50,209 bases of DNA from positions 1 through 50,209 of the forward strand of contig JAGBWA010000023.1 in NCBI GenBank assembly GCA_017630035.1, written 5' to 3'. This DNA comes from Bacteroides sp. (lineage in GTDB: Bacteria > Bacteroidota > Bacteroidia > Bacteroidales > Bacteroidaceae). Numbering within the stretch: position 1 is the stretch's first letter; every line of letters begins with the position of its first letter. Shown here in pieces: positions 15,941 through 25,369 of the stretch. The position numbers and the translations under genes were made by a program. Below the pieces are notes generated by a model. The model was not told the origin of the DNA. It made no database searches and was given only the letters and a program-made list of their open reading frames with translations.

Positions 15941-17272
15941 ATGAAGATAGCAGTATTGGGAGCTGGTGAAAGCGGTGCGGGAGCAGCAGTCTTAGCCAAA
16001 GTGAAAGGAATGGATGTATTCGTTTCGGATATGTCGCTCATTAAAGAGAACTATAAAAACTTACTTAATAGCTATAACATTGCTTGGGAAGAAGGAAAGC
16101 ACACCGAGTCGCGCATCTTAGATGCCGATGAAGTAGTGAAAAGTCCTGGCATTCCAAACGAATCTCCTTTAGTGCAAAAGTTGATAGCACAAGGCACACC
16201 TATCATTTCAGAAATTGAATTTGCTGGTCGCTATACTGATGCAAAGATGGTGTGTATTACTGGTTCGAATGGTAAAACGACAACCACTTCGCTCATTTAT
16301 CATATTTTTAAGAGTGCAGGATTAAATGTTGGATTAGCCGGCAATATAGGAAAGAGTCTTGCGCTTCAAGTAGCTACCGAAAAGCACGACTATTATATCA
16401 TCGAACTCAGTTCGTTCCAACTGGATAATATGTATGATTTCCGTGCAAACATCGCGGTTTTGATGAATATTACTCCTGACCACTTGGATCGTTACGACCA
16501 TCAAATGCAAAACTATGTGGATGCTAAATTCCGTATTGTGCAAAATCAAACAGAAGAAGATGCTTTTATCTTCTGGAACGATGACCCCATCATCCGTCGC
16601 GAATTGGAACGTTATGGCCTGAAAGCACAACTTTATCCATTTGCAGAAATAAAGGGACAAGGTGCTATTGCCTATGTAGAAGATGGCGAGATTGAGATTG
16701 AACGACCAATTGCATTCAACATGGAGCAAGAAGCATTGGCATTGCATGGAACACATAATCTTTACAACTCATTAGCCGCAGGAATTTCGGCCAACGTAGC
16801 TGGTATTGAGAAAGAAGATATACGAAAAGCATTGAGCAATTTCAAAGGAGTAGAACACCGATTGGAAAAGGTATGCGATGTACGAGGCATTCATTTCATT
16901 AACGACTCCAAAGCTACTAATGTCAACTCGTGTTGGTATGCATTGCAAAGCATGACCACCAAAACTGTACTCATCTTAGGAGGCAAAGATAAAGGTAATG
17001 ACTATAACGAAATTGCCGACTTGGTAAAGGAGAAATGTTCGGCATTGATTTATTTAGGATTGCATAATGAAAAACTGCACGACTTCTTCGATGGTTTTGG
17101 GCTACCAGTAGCCGATATCCAAACAGGCATGAAAGATGCCGTGGAAGCTGCTTATAAATTAGCAAAAAAAGGCGAGACTGTATTATTAAGTCCTTGCTGC
17201 GCTTCGTTCGATTTATTCAAGAGTTACGAAGATAGAGGCGAACAGTTTAAGAAATATGTTAGAGAACTTTAA
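15941..17272 (+). CDS. murD: UDP-MurNAc-L-alanine:D-glutamate ligase
   Basis: MurD adds D-glutamate to UDP-MurNAc-L-alanine. The 443-residue protein starts with a Rossmann-like UDP-binding domain (KIAVLGAGESG), then shows the ATP loop ITGSNGKTTTTSLIYH near 103-118, a LSSFQLD stretch, NITPDHLDRY, and the C-terminal HRLEKV and NDSKATN motifs. It begins one base after the mraY stop, so the two are probably translationally coupled. Confidence 0.96.
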   Translation: MKIAVLGAGESGAGAAVLAKVKGMDVFVSDMSLIKENYKNLLNSYNIAWEEGKHTESRILDADEVVKSPGIPNESPLVQKLIAQGTPIISEIEFAGRYTDAKMVCITGSNGKTTTTSLIYHIFKSAGLNVGLAGNIGKSLALQVATEKHDYYIIELSSFQLDNMYDFRANIAVLMNITPDHLDRYDHQMQNYVDAKFRIVQNQTEEDAFIFWNDDPIIRRELERYGLKAQLYPFAEIKGQGAIAYVEDGEIEIERPIAFNMEQEALALHGTHNLYNSLAAGISANVAGIEKEDIRKALSNFKGVEHRLEKVCDVRGIHFINDSKATNVNSCWYALQSMTTKTVLILGGKDKGNDYNEIADLVKEKCSALIYLGLHNEKLHDFFDGFGLPVADIQTGMKDAVEAAYKLAKKGETVLLSPCCASFDLFKSYEDRGEQFKKYVREL

Positions 17273-17300
17273 TTCTCAACTTTTAATTTTTAATTTAAGA
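17273..17300 (+). repeat. Heptad-phased A/T repeat between murD and ftsW
   Basis: The gap between the murD stop and the ftsW GTG is four 7-bp units ending in AA or GA (for example CTTTTAA, TTTTTAA) plus one base. It belongs to the same class as the arrays at 24739, 31862, 40912 and 44350. Confidence 0.6.
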
Positions 17301-17301
17301 A

Positions 17302-18597
17302 GTGGATTTATTCAAGAACATATTCAAAGGAGACAAGGTAATTTGGATTATCTTCCTTATGCTATGTCTAATCTCGATTGTCGAAGTGTTCAGTGCATCG
17401 AGCTCGTTGGTGTATAGCAGCGGCGACCATTGGGGGCCAATCAGTCGTCACCTAATGTTTCTTGGCATAGGCACTGTGTGTGTATGTATCATACATAGCC
17501 TTCCATACCAATGGTTCTCTTTAATAGGTATGATATTACTACCTATCTCTGCAATATTACTGATAGTAGTAATGTTTACAGGACGAATAAATGATGCTGC
17601 ACGATGGATAAGCATTGCGGGAATTCAATTCCAACCCAGCGAATTTGCAAAAATGGCGGTTGTTATTGTAACCGCTTTTATCCTAAGCAAGGGCAGAACG
17701 GAAGATGGAGCTAACCCCAATGCTTTCAAAAATATAATGATTATTGCAGGTACAATCTGTGCTATCATTCTACCCGAAAACTTCTCGACAGCCTTTTTGC
17801 TATTTGGCGTGGTATTCTTAATGATGTATATTGGACATGTACCTCTGAAAAAATTAGGTATACTTATTGGTAGTTTGTTCAGTGTAGCCATTGTTGGAAT
17901 TGCTTTCTTGATAATTACAAAAGATATTGATGTCCCTTTTATGCATCGTTTTGATACTTGGCGAACACGCATAGAAAAATTTGTCAGCAACGAAGAGATT
18001 GCAGCAAGCAAATTTGATACAGATAAAGATGGACAGGTAGCACATGCTCGCATTGCCGTAGCAACAAGCCACGTAATAGGAAAAGGACCTGGAAATTCCG
18101 TTCAACGCGACTTCTTAAGTCAAGCGTTTTCCGACTTTATTTTTGCTATTGTTATTGAAGAATTAGGCTTATTGGGAGGTGCTTTTGTGGTCTTCCTCTA
18201 CATCTGCCTACTAATTCGGGTAGGAAGGATAGCGAAGCGGTGCAATCGGAGTTTTCCCGCTTTCTTGGTCATTGGCATCGGATTATTATTAGTTACACAA
18301 GCAGTGTTCAACATGATGGTTGCTGTTGGTTTAGCTCCTGTCACAGGGCAGCCATTACCACTAATCAGTCGTGGTGGAACATCAACCATTATCAATTGTG
18401 TATATATCGGTATGTTGCTCAGCGTAAGTCGTTATACGGCTAGTATCGAGCAAGAAGAGTTATTGCGCCAAGCAGAAGTGGCCCCTGAAAAGTCGGCAGC
18501 TGTATTACTTGCCGAAGCTGTTTTAGCAGAGAATCAAGCGCAAAGTGCTGAGGAACCAACATCTGAAGTGCTGAATAGTGATAGTGAATTTGAATAA
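17302..18597 (+). CDS. ftsW: Peptidoglycan glycosyltransferase FtsW (SEDS family)
   Basis: FtsW polymerises septal glycan from lipid II and pairs with FtsI. The 431-residue protein has about ten membrane segments and SEDS landmarks: RWISIAGIQFQPSEFAK near 100-115, GPGNSVQRDFLSQAFSDFIFA around 260-280 and a C-terminal PVTGQPLPLISRGGTS. Translation starts at GTG (17302, MDLFKNIFKG); it is the only non-ATG start I accept in this cluster. After the last membrane segment there is an acidic, alanine-rich tail of about 45 residues (EEPTSEVLNSDSEFE) of unknown role. Confidence 0.95.
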   Translation: MDLFKNIFKGDKVIWIIFLMLCLISIVEVFSASSSLVYSSGDHWGPISRHLMFLGIGTVCVCIIHSLPYQWFSLIGMILLPISAILLIVVMFTGRINDAARWISIAGIQFQPSEFAKMAVVIVTAFILSKGRTEDGANPNAFKNIMIIAGTICAIILPENFSTAFLLFGVVFLMMYIGHVPLKKLGILIGSLFSVAIVGIAFLIITKDIDVPFMHRFDTWRTRIEKFVSNEEIAASKFDTDKDGQVAHARIAVATSHVIGKGPGNSVQRDFLSQAFSDFIFAIVIEELGLLGGAFVVFLYICLLIRVGRIAKRCNRSFPAFLVIGIGLLLVTQAVFNMMVAVGLAPVTGQPLPLISRGGTSTIINCVYIGMLLSVSRYTASIEQEELLRQAEVAPEKSAAVLLAEAVLAENQAQSAEEPTSEVLNSDSEFE

Positions 18598-18622
18598 ATT
18601 ATCGTACTTAATATAGATAGCG

Positions 18623-19771
18623 ATGAAGGAAACAAGAGTAATTGTGAGCGGTGGTGGTACAGGTGGACATATATTCCCTGCCATCAGTATAGCAAATGCA
18701 ATCCGTCAACTACGCCCCGAAGCAAAAATTCTATTTGTAGGAGCTGAAGGCCGCATGGAAATGCAACGTGTACCAGATGCTGGTTACGAAATAATAGGCC
18801 TACCTGTAGCTGGATTTGACCGCAAACGATTATGGCGTAATGTAGGTGTTTTGATAAAATTGGTTCGTAGCCAATGGAAAGCCCGTAAAATTATCAAGAA
18901 ATTCAAACCGCAAGTTGCTGTAGGCGTAGGTGGCTATGCTAGTGGTCCGACACTAAAAATGGCAGCTACAATGGGGATTCCAACGCTAATTCAAGAGCAA
19001 AACTCGTATGCTGGAGTAACCAACAAACTACTTGCCAAGCAAGCAAAGAAAATATGTGTTGCATACGAAGGGATGGATCGTTTCTTTCCTCAAGAAAAGA
19101 TTATTCTAACGGGTAACCCTGTTCGTCAAACACTCGTATCAGAGCAAGTAAGCCGTGAAGATGCTGCTAAGCACTTCGATTTGGATCCTAATCGCAAAAC
19201 TGTATTGATTATTGGAGGTAGTTTAGGAGCTCGCACATTAAACGAAACAATGATTGCAAATTTAAACATGATACAAGCACACCCCGAAGTGCAATTCATT
19301 TGGCAAGTTGGGAAAATATACATTGACCAAGTGAAAGAAGCATTGAGAGCTTATTCGGGCGAACTTGTATGCAATTCACATATAGCAACCATGCCCAACC
19401 TCTATGTAAACGATTTCATTAAACACATGGAGTATGCCTATAGTATAGCCGACTTGGTTGTTTCGCGTGCAGGAGCAGGTAGTATTTCTGAATTCTGTTT
19501 GCTTGGTAAACCCGTAATATTGGTACCATCACCTAATGTAGCCGAAGACCATCAAACACAAAATGCATTAGCATTGGTTCGTCGCGATGCTGCATTATAT
19601 GTAAAAGATGTAGAAGCAAAAGAGCAATTGGTGGAATTAGCAATAGAAACGGTGAAAGACAACGATAAATTACAAGCGTTGAACAGAAATATTCTTGAAA
19701 TGGCCCTACCCGACTCTGCTGAAATTATTGCTAAAGAAGTATTACGCTTGGTAGACGAAAAAGAAGTATAA
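18623..19771 (+). CDS. murG: UDP-GlcNAc:lipid I N-acetylglucosaminyltransferase
   Basis: MurG makes lipid II from lipid I and UDP-GlcNAc on the cytoplasmic face of the membrane. This is a GT-B fold enzyme of 382 residues with the Gly-rich loops GGGTGGHIFPA near 10-20 and VGVGGYASGP near 95-105, the hinge-region IIGGSLGARTLN around 195-205 and the donor-site VSRAGAGSISEF, PSPNVAEDHQTQNA block near 285-320. Length and motif order match the family. Confidence 0.97.
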   Translation: MKETRVIVSGGGTGGHIFPAISIANAIRQLRPEAKILFVGAEGRMEMQRVPDAGYEIIGLPVAGFDRKRLWRNVGVLIKLVRSQWKARKIIKKFKPQVAVGVGGYASGPTLKMAATMGIPTLIQEQNSYAGVTNKLLAKQAKKICVAYEGMDRFFPQEKIILTGNPVRQTLVSEQVSREDAAKHFDLDPNRKTVLIIGGSLGARTLNETMIANLNMIQAHPEVQFIWQVGKIYIDQVKEALRAYSGELVCNSHIATMPNLYVNDFIKHMEYAYSIADLVVSRAGAGSISEFCLLGKPVILVPSPNVAEDHQTQNALALVRRDAALYVKDVEAKEQLVELAIETVKDNDKLQALNRNILEMALPDSAEIIAKEVLRLVDEKEV

Positions 19772-19817
19772 ATAAACAAGAAAAACACAGATATTAAAAC
19801 CGAAAAAAGAACAGACC

Positions 19818-21206
19818 ATGAACTTGAATGAAATATACTCAGTTTATTTTGTTGGAGCAGGTGGCATAGGTATGAGCGCCTTGATTCGATATTTCCTATC
19901 ACAGGGTAAAATTGTAGCAGGATATGATCGTACAGCTACTCCTTTAACTCAAAAACTTATAGAGGAAGGTGCACAAATTCACTACGAAGATGACGTAAAT
20001 CTAATTCCTGCATGCTGCAAACAAGAGAGTCAAACTTTAGTGATTTATACACCGGCTATACCCGATGATCATAAAGAGTTAACCTTTTTCCGCAATGGAA
20101 ATTTCAACATACAAAAACGAGCACAAGTATTAGGACTTATCACCCGAAATAGCAAGGGCCTTTGCGTAGCTGGTACACATGGAAAAACAACTACTAGCAC
20201 CATGGCTGCTCACTTATTGCACCAATCGGATGTAAAATGTACAGCTTTCCTTGGAGGTATCAGCAAAAACTACGAATCGAACTTGTTATTATCACAAACA
20301 AGTCCATACACCGTTATCGAAGCTGATGAATTCGACCGCTCGTTCCATCATTTAACGCCTTGGATAAGTGTCATCACCAGTACAGATCCCGACCACTTGG
20401 ATATTTATGGTACTAAAGAAGCTTACCTTGAAAGTTTCCGCCACTACACTACGTTGATTCAACCAGGTGGCGCACTTATTTTGCACACCAATTTAGAGAT
20501 GAAACCAGACGTGCAACCCGGTGTCATGGTATATACCTATAGCCGACACGAAGGTGATTTCCATGCAGAGAACATCTGCATTGGAGATGGTGAGATTATT
20601 TTCGATTTCGTTGCACCCGACACACGAATAGACAACATACAACTTGGCGTTCCCGTCAGTGTAAACATAGACAATGGCATTGCTGCTATGGCCTTGGCAC
20701 ACCTTGCTGGAGCTACTAACGAAGAAATTGCTCAAGCTATGCAAAACTTCAGGGGGGTAGATCGTCGATTCGATTTCCGATTAAAGACTGCACAATATGC
20801 GTTATTGAGCGACTATGCGCACCATCCAGCAGAAATTATGCAAAGTTTGCGCTCTATGCGCCAACTCTACAAAGATAGAAAGCTAACAGCGATTTTCCAA
20901 CCGCATTTATACACACGTACACGCGATTTTTACCGCGAATTTGCCGAAAGTTTATCGCTGGCCGACGAAGTGATTCTGACAGAAATATATCCTGCACGCG
21001 AATTACCCATCGAAGGTGTTAGCAGTCAGCTTATCTATGACAACTTAAAACCGAGTGTTGAAAAAACGCTTTGCCGCAAAGAAGATGTAGCTGCATTGTT
21101 GCAACGCAATGAAACCGAAATTGTTATCATCTTGGGTGCTGGCGATTTAGATAATTACATGCCCCTATTCGAACGAATATTGAAAGAGAAACATTCCAAA
21201 CACTAA
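19818..21206 (+). CDS. murC: UDP-MurNAc:L-alanine ligase
   Basis: MurC adds L-alanine to UDP-MurNAc, the first stem-peptide step. The 462-residue protein carries the N-terminal FVGAGGIGMSALIRY nucleotide loop, the ATP loop AGTHGKTTTSTMAAH near 115-130, EADEFDRSF, DPDHLDIY, RRFDF, DYAHHPAEI and FQPHLYTRT, all typical of MurC. The order murG, murC, ftsQ, ftsA, ftsZ is the usual Bacteroidota arrangement. murF and ddl are not in the cluster. Confidence 0.96.
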   Translation: MNLNEIYSVYFVGAGGIGMSALIRYFLSQGKIVAGYDRTATPLTQKLIEEGAQIHYEDDVNLIPACCKQESQTLVIYTPAIPDDHKELTFFRNGNFNIQKRAQVLGLITRNSKGLCVAGTHGKTTTSTMAAHLLHQSDVKCTAFLGGISKNYESNLLLSQTSPYTVIEADEFDRSFHHLTPWISVITSTDPDHLDIYGTKEAYLESFRHYTTLIQPGGALILHTNLEMKPDVQPGVMVYTYSRHEGDFHAENICIGDGEIIFDFVAPDTRIDNIQLGVPVSVNIDNGIAAMALAHLAGATNEEIAQAMQNFRGVDRRFDFRLKTAQYALLSDYAHHPAEIMQSLRSMRQLYKDRKLTAIFQPHLYTRTRDFYREFAESLSLADEVILTEIYPARELPIEGVSSQLIYDNLKPSVEKTLCRKEDVAALLQRNETEIVIILGAGDLDNYMPLFERILKEKHSKH

Positions 21207-21215
21207 ACTAAGCCT

Positions 21216-21962
21216 ATGTTCAAACGAATATTACTCACCTTATTGCTGCTGATAATATCAGCTTACCTCGTAGTAGCTATCACTGCTTTTAATCGCAAGC
21301 CTGCCGAAACACAATGCTTGGGAGTTGAACTGATTATTAGCGATAGCTTACATGCCGATTTCATCACTATCGGTGAGGTTAAGAGTATGCTTAAACAGCA
21401 ACAATTAACACCCGATGGAGAACTTCTATCATCCATCAGTACAGATTCGTTGGAACAAGTTCTTGGCAAACATCCACTTATCGACCAAGTGGAGTGCTAC
21501 AAAACACCAAGTGGAAATATCTGTGTTGAAGTAGCTCAACGAATACCTATCATGCGTATTATGAGCAACAACGGCGAGAATTACTATTTGGACAACAAAG
21601 GAATGCTTATGCCATCGAACACAAAATGTAATGCCTATCTACCTGTTGCTACTGGGAATATAAATAAGTCATTTGCAACAAAGGAATTACATAATTTTGC
21701 TTTATTTTTGCAGAAAGATCGTTTTTGGAATTCGCAAATTGAGCAGATACATGTACTTAACAACCAAACTGTAGAATTAGTGCCAAGAGTAGGTAGTCAC
21801 ACTATCTACTTGGGTAAGCTAACACAAGTGGAAAACAAACTTGAACGAGTGAAACAATTCTATAAAAAAGCGCTAAACCAAGTAGGATGGAACAAATATT
21901 CGCGCATCAACGTAGAGTTTGGAAATCAAATAGTTTGTACCAAAACTAATAATAGTAAGTAA
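21216..21962 (+). CDS. ftsQ: Cell division protein FtsQ
   Basis: This 248-residue bitopic protein has a short N-terminus, one membrane segment at about 5-23 (ILLTLLLLIISAYLVVAIT) and a periplasmic part that begins with a POTRA-like region (ITIGEVKSMLKQQ, then LEQVLGKHPLIDQVECYKTP) followed by the FtsQ domain (MRIMSNNGENYYLDNKGMLM). FtsQ recruits FtsB/FtsL-type proteins to the divisome. Sequence conservation is low, but topology, fold cues and place before ftsA make the call secure. Confidence 0.9.
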   Translation: MFKRILLTLLLLIISAYLVVAITAFNRKPAETQCLGVELIISDSLHADFITIGEVKSMLKQQQLTPDGELLSSISTDSLEQVLGKHPLIDQVECYKTPSGNICVEVAQRIPIMRIMSNNGENYYLDNKGMLMPSNTKCNAYLPVATGNINKSFATKELHNFALFLQKDRFWNSQIEQIHVLNNQTVELVPRVGSHTIYLGKLTQVENKLERVKQFYKKALNQVGWNKYSRINVEFGNQIVCTKTNNSK

Positions 21963-21980
21963 GAACTAATACATAATTAT

Positions 21981-23369
21981 ATGGCAACAAAAGACTTCAT
22001 CGCCGCTATCGAGCTAAGCTCTTCTAAAATTGCCGGTATAGCTGGCAAAAAGAATTACGACGGCTCATTACAAGTGCAAGCCTATGCACAAGAAGATGCC
22101 GCAACCTTTATCCGTAAAGGCCTTATCTACAATGTAGATGTAGCCGCCAATGCACTGACATCTATCATCAACAAGCTACAAAACCAGTTGGGTAGTAAAA
22201 TAGCCAAAGTATATGTTGGCGTAGGCGGACAATCAATGCATACTGTAAAGAACAGCATCAGCCGCACACTGAACGAGGGAGATAAGATTTCACAAGAACT
22301 TATTGACGAACTATATAAAGAGAACAAGGACAGCATTGGCAATGATACTTCTATACTCGAAGTAGTGCCTCAAGAATACATTGCAGACAACCACACCGAA
22401 GTTAATCCTGTGGGAATTGTTGCGCAAAACCTTACTGCACAATACATGAACATTGTAGCACGCAGCATCTTGAAGAGCAACCTTGAACGTAGTCTTGAGC
22501 AAGCAGGTATAACGATGGCCGACCTCATACTTTCGCCTTTAGCGCAAACAAAGTCCATACTTACTGATAGCGAAATGCGTTCTGGTTGTGCTATTGTAGA
22601 TTTTGGTGCCGATACAACAACCCTTAGTATCTATAAAAACAATCTGTTGCGCTTCCTTTGCGTATTGCCATTGGGTATGAACAATGTGGTGAAAGACATT
22701 TGCACGATGCAAATGGAGGAAGACGATGCAAACTGGTTGCTTACCCAATATGGTAGTGCCATCTGCATGGACGAAGAGGGCGAAAATCCTGCTACTTGCA
22801 CCATGCGCGACGGACGTACGATTACTATCAATAAATTGAATGACATTGTCGAAGCACGTATCGAAGAAATCCTGCAAAATATAGTCAATTTATTGCAACT
22901 ATCAGGCTATGAAGACAATCTCTTTGCTGGAGTAGTTTTGACTGGTGGAGGCTCAAATCTTCCGAATTTGGAAGAGGCATTCAAAAAGAAAAGTGGCATT
23001 GAGAAGGTAAAAACAGCTAAGTTTACTTATCACACTGTTCATGGTGCAAACGAGTTGTCTAAGGATGGTACTACTGGTACATTAATTGGTTTGTTGCTTT
23101 CGGGCACTGAAAACTGTTGCTTGCCCGAAGAAGAAAAGCCAATAGAGGGAGATGGACAACAAGGAGAGCTATTTGAAGAAGAGGTTATCGAGGAAGCTCC
23201 TGTGCAAGAGGTCAAAAAGCCCAAGGAGGAAAAACCAAAAGAGGAAGAAAAGCCTCTAAAGCCTGCCAAGCCAAAGAAGAATTTCTTCTCAAAATTCGTC
23301 GATAAGATTCAAGGCGAACTTTTTGATGGTGATGACGATTTCAACAACAGCGACTCTAACTTTAAATAA
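21981..23369 (+). CDS. ftsA: Cell division protein FtsA
   Basis: FtsA is an actin-like ATPase that tethers FtsZ to the membrane. The 462-residue sequence shows AAIELSSSKIAGIAG (phosphate 1), GCAIVDFGADTTTLSIY (phosphate 2) near 200-215 and VVLTGGGSNLPNLEE (adenosine motif) near 315-330. After about residue 375 comes an acidic then Lys/Pro-rich linker (PKEEKPKEEEKPLKPAKPK), then FFSKFVDKIQGELF, which is amphipathic and the likely membrane-targeting helix, and a short acidic tail. Having about 15 residues after the targeting helix is a small departure from E. coli, where the helix is terminal. Confidence 0.95.
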   Translation: MATKDFIAAIELSSSKIAGIAGKKNYDGSLQVQAYAQEDAATFIRKGLIYNVDVAANALTSIINKLQNQLGSKIAKVYVGVGGQSMHTVKNSISRTLNEGDKISQELIDELYKENKDSIGNDTSILEVVPQEYIADNHTEVNPVGIVAQNLTAQYMNIVARSILKSNLERSLEQAGITMADLILSPLAQTKSILTDSEMRSGCAIVDFGADTTTLSIYKNNLLRFLCVLPLGMNNVVKDICTMQMEEDDANWLLTQYGSAICMDEEGENPATCTMRDGRTITINKLNDIVEARIEEILQNIVNLLQLSGYEDNLFAGVVLTGGGSNLPNLEEAFKKKSGIEKVKTAKFTYHTVHGANELSKDGTTGTLIGLLLSGTENCCLPEEEKPIEGDGQQGELFEEEVIEEAPVQEVKKPKEEKPKEEEKPLKPAKPKKNFFSKFVDKIQGELFDGDDDFNNSDSNFK

Positions 23370-23391
23370 GAACCCTTAAAAAACGAACGAT

Positions 23392-24738
23392 ATGATGGAC
23401 GAACAAGATATGATAAAAGTAGAGTTCAACATTCCGACCGACCAATCGGTTGATACTCCAAAGATAATCAAGGTTATCGGTGTAGGTGGTGGCGGTAGCA
23501 ATGCCGTAAACCACATGTTTCAAGAGGGTATTCACGATGTAACCTTTGCGCTGTGCAATACCGACTTGCAAGCATTGCAGCAATCGGATATTCCTAAAAA
23601 AATACAATTAGGAAAGGAAGGGTTAGGAGCAGGAAATAAACCCGAACGCGCTCGGATGGCGGCCGAAGAGAGTATTGAAGACATCAAAGCTTTACTCGAC
23701 GATGGTAGCACCAAGATGGTGTTCATCACTGCTGGTATGGGTGGTGGCACAGGAACCGGTGCTGCACCTGTTGTAGCCAAAGTTGCCAAAGAGAAAGATA
23801 TACTTACCATTGGTATTGTAACCATCCCTTTCCGTTGGGAAGGTAATAAAAAGATTGACCAAGCACTCGATGGTGTGGAAGAGATGAAGAAGCATGTCGA
23901 TGCCCTGTTGGTTATCAACAACGAACGCCTACTCGAGGTTTACAATAACCTTTCATTGGACGATGCGTATGCTAAGGCAGATAGTACCCTATCAATTGCA
24001 GCTAAGAGTATTGCGGAAATCATCACAAAGCATGGTAAGCAAAACCTCGACTTCAACGATGTGAAAACCGTATTGAAAGATGGTGGTGTAGCCATTATGA
24101 GTACCGGCTATGGCGAAGGAGACAATCGCGTTAGCAAGGCTATCAAGGATGCACAATACTCACCACTCCTTAATAGCAACGACATCTTCAATTCGCAAAA
24201 AATCCTTTTCAACATCTCGTATAGCAACGACCACCAATTGATGGTGAACGAGATGGAAGAGGTGCGCGAGTTCTTGAGCCGCTTCAATAGCAACTACGAG
24301 TTGAAATGGGGTATCGCCAAGGACGATAGCTTGGGCGAGAAAGTGAAGATTACCTTGTTGGCCACCGGTTTCGATATCCAAGACATTCACGTTAAGGAGA
24401 TGGACGAGCGAATCACTCGCCGTACGGCTGAAGAAATAAAGCGCAAGAAAGAAGAAGATGCGGCTGAAGCTGCTCGCGATATGCGACGCACACAATACTA
24501 TCCTGGTAGCTCTACTACAAGCTCGCAACGTTCACGCCTCAGAAACATCTACACCTTTACGCTCGAGGATTTGGACAACGATGCAATCATTGCTATGGTG
24601 GAAAATTCGGCTACCTACAATCGTGGTAAATCTACCTTGAACGCTATTACAGCTGCCTCACAAAGTGCTTTGCAGCCTATCGAGGAGGAGGTTACACCAG
24701 CAAACAATAACGAAGATATAGGCGTTATCTCTTTCTAA
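23392..24738 (+). CDS. ftsZ: Cell division GTPase FtsZ
   Basis: FtsZ is the tubulin-like protein that polymerises into the Z-ring. The 448-residue protein contains VIGVGGGGSNAVNHM at the N-terminus, the GTP signature GGGTGTG at 117-123 and the T7-type NLDFNDVKT loop. The globular core ends near residue 330. A variable linker rich in charged residues (RRTAEEIKRKKEED) follows, and a C-terminal DIGVISF fits the conserved peptide that contacts FtsA and other partners. It is the last division gene of the cluster. Confidence 0.98.
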   Translation: MMDEQDMIKVEFNIPTDQSVDTPKIIKVIGVGGGGSNAVNHMFQEGIHDVTFALCNTDLQALQQSDIPKKIQLGKEGLGAGNKPERARMAAEESIEDIKALLDDGSTKMVFITAGMGGGTGTGAAPVVAKVAKEKDILTIGIVTIPFRWEGNKKIDQALDGVEEMKKHVDALLVINNERLLEVYNNLSLDDAYAKADSTLSIAAKSIAEIITKHGKQNLDFNDVKTVLKDGGVAIMSTGYGEGDNRVSKAIKDAQYSPLLNSNDIFNSQKILFNISYSNDHQLMVNEMEEVREFLSRFNSNYELKWGIAKDDSLGEKVKITLLATGFDIQDIHVKEMDERITRRTAEEIKRKKEEDAAEAARDMRRTQYYPGSSTTSSQRSRLRNIYTFTLEDLDNDAIIAMVENSATYNRGKSTLNAITAASQSALQPIEEEVTPANNNEDIGVISF

Positions 24739-24801
24739 ATTGAGAATTGAAAATTGAAATTTGAGAAATCATAATTAACTCACAACTCATAACTCATCAT
24801 T
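24739..24801 (+). repeat. Nine heptad units filling the ftsZ-yqeY gap
   Basis: The 63 bases from the ftsZ stop to the yqeY ATG divide exactly into nine 7-mers. The first part uses units such as ATTGAGA and ATTGAAA, the last part units such as CACAACT and CATAACT. Units are degenerate, but T-G-A or A-C-T recurs at a fixed phase. No promoter or terminator is seen here, so yqeY is probably read from the ftsZ transcript. Confidence 0.8.
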
Positions 24802-25251
24802 ATGGCTCTATTTGATCAAATAAGCGAGGATATTAAAACCGCCATGAAGGCGAAAGACAAAGTTGCCCTCGAAACATTACGCAACATTAAGAAAGTATTT
24901 TTGGAAGCTAAAACAGCACCGGGCGCTAACGATACATTGACCGATGATGCTGCTATTAAAATCATCCAAAAACTAACAAAGCAAGGTAAAGATGCCGCTG
25001 AAATCTATCGCGCACAAGGCCGCGAAGATTTGGCCGAAGCCGAATTGGCACAAGTAAAAGTGATGGAAGTTTACCTACCTAAACAATTAAGCGCCGAAGA
25101 GTTGGAAGCAGCATTGAAGGCAATCATAGCCGAAGTAGGTGCCGCTGGCCCTAGCGACATGGGTAAGGTGATGGGCGTTGCCACCAAGAAGCTTGCCGGC
25201 TTGGCCGAAGGTCGTGCTATCTCGGCTAAGGTAAAAGAACTACTTGCCTAA
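24802..25251 (+). CDS. yqeY: GatB/YqeY domain protein
   Basis: This 149-residue helical protein starts MALFDQISEDIKTAMKAKD and contains ALETLRNIKK, QGKDAAEIYRAQGREDLAEAE and MGKVMGVATKKLAG, matching the stand-alone YqeY family. The family shares its fold with the tail domain of the GatB subunit of the Glu/Asp-tRNA amidotransferase, which contacts tRNA; the role of free YqeY is not established. It lies directly after ftsZ, a neighbourhood often kept in Bacteroidota, and the cluster ends with a terminator 24 bases after its stop. Confidence 0.92.
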   Translation: MALFDQISEDIKTAMKAKDKVALETLRNIKKVFLEAKTAPGANDTLTDDAAIKIIQKLTKQGKDAAEIYRAQGREDLAEAELAQVKVMEVYLPKQLSAEELEAALKAIIAEVGAAGPSDMGKVMGVATKKLAGLAEGRAISAKVKELLA

Positions 25252-25274
25252 TACAATTGTATTATATAGCTATT

Positions 25275-25323
25275 AAACTGCCCTCACTTGCTTTTTCGAA
25301 GTAAGTAAGGGTAGTTTGTTTTT
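25275..25323 (+). terminator. Rho-independent terminator of the mraZ-yqeY cluster
   Basis: The arms AAACT-CCCT-ACTT-CTT and AAG-AAGT-AGGG-AGTTT (25275-25317) pair with only minor mismatches, and a GTTTTT tract follows. This ends the roughly 16-kb transcription unit. Confidence 0.85.
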
Positions 25324-25369
25324 CCGAATAGCGCGAAAAAAAAACTGAAAACTGATATAACTGATATAT

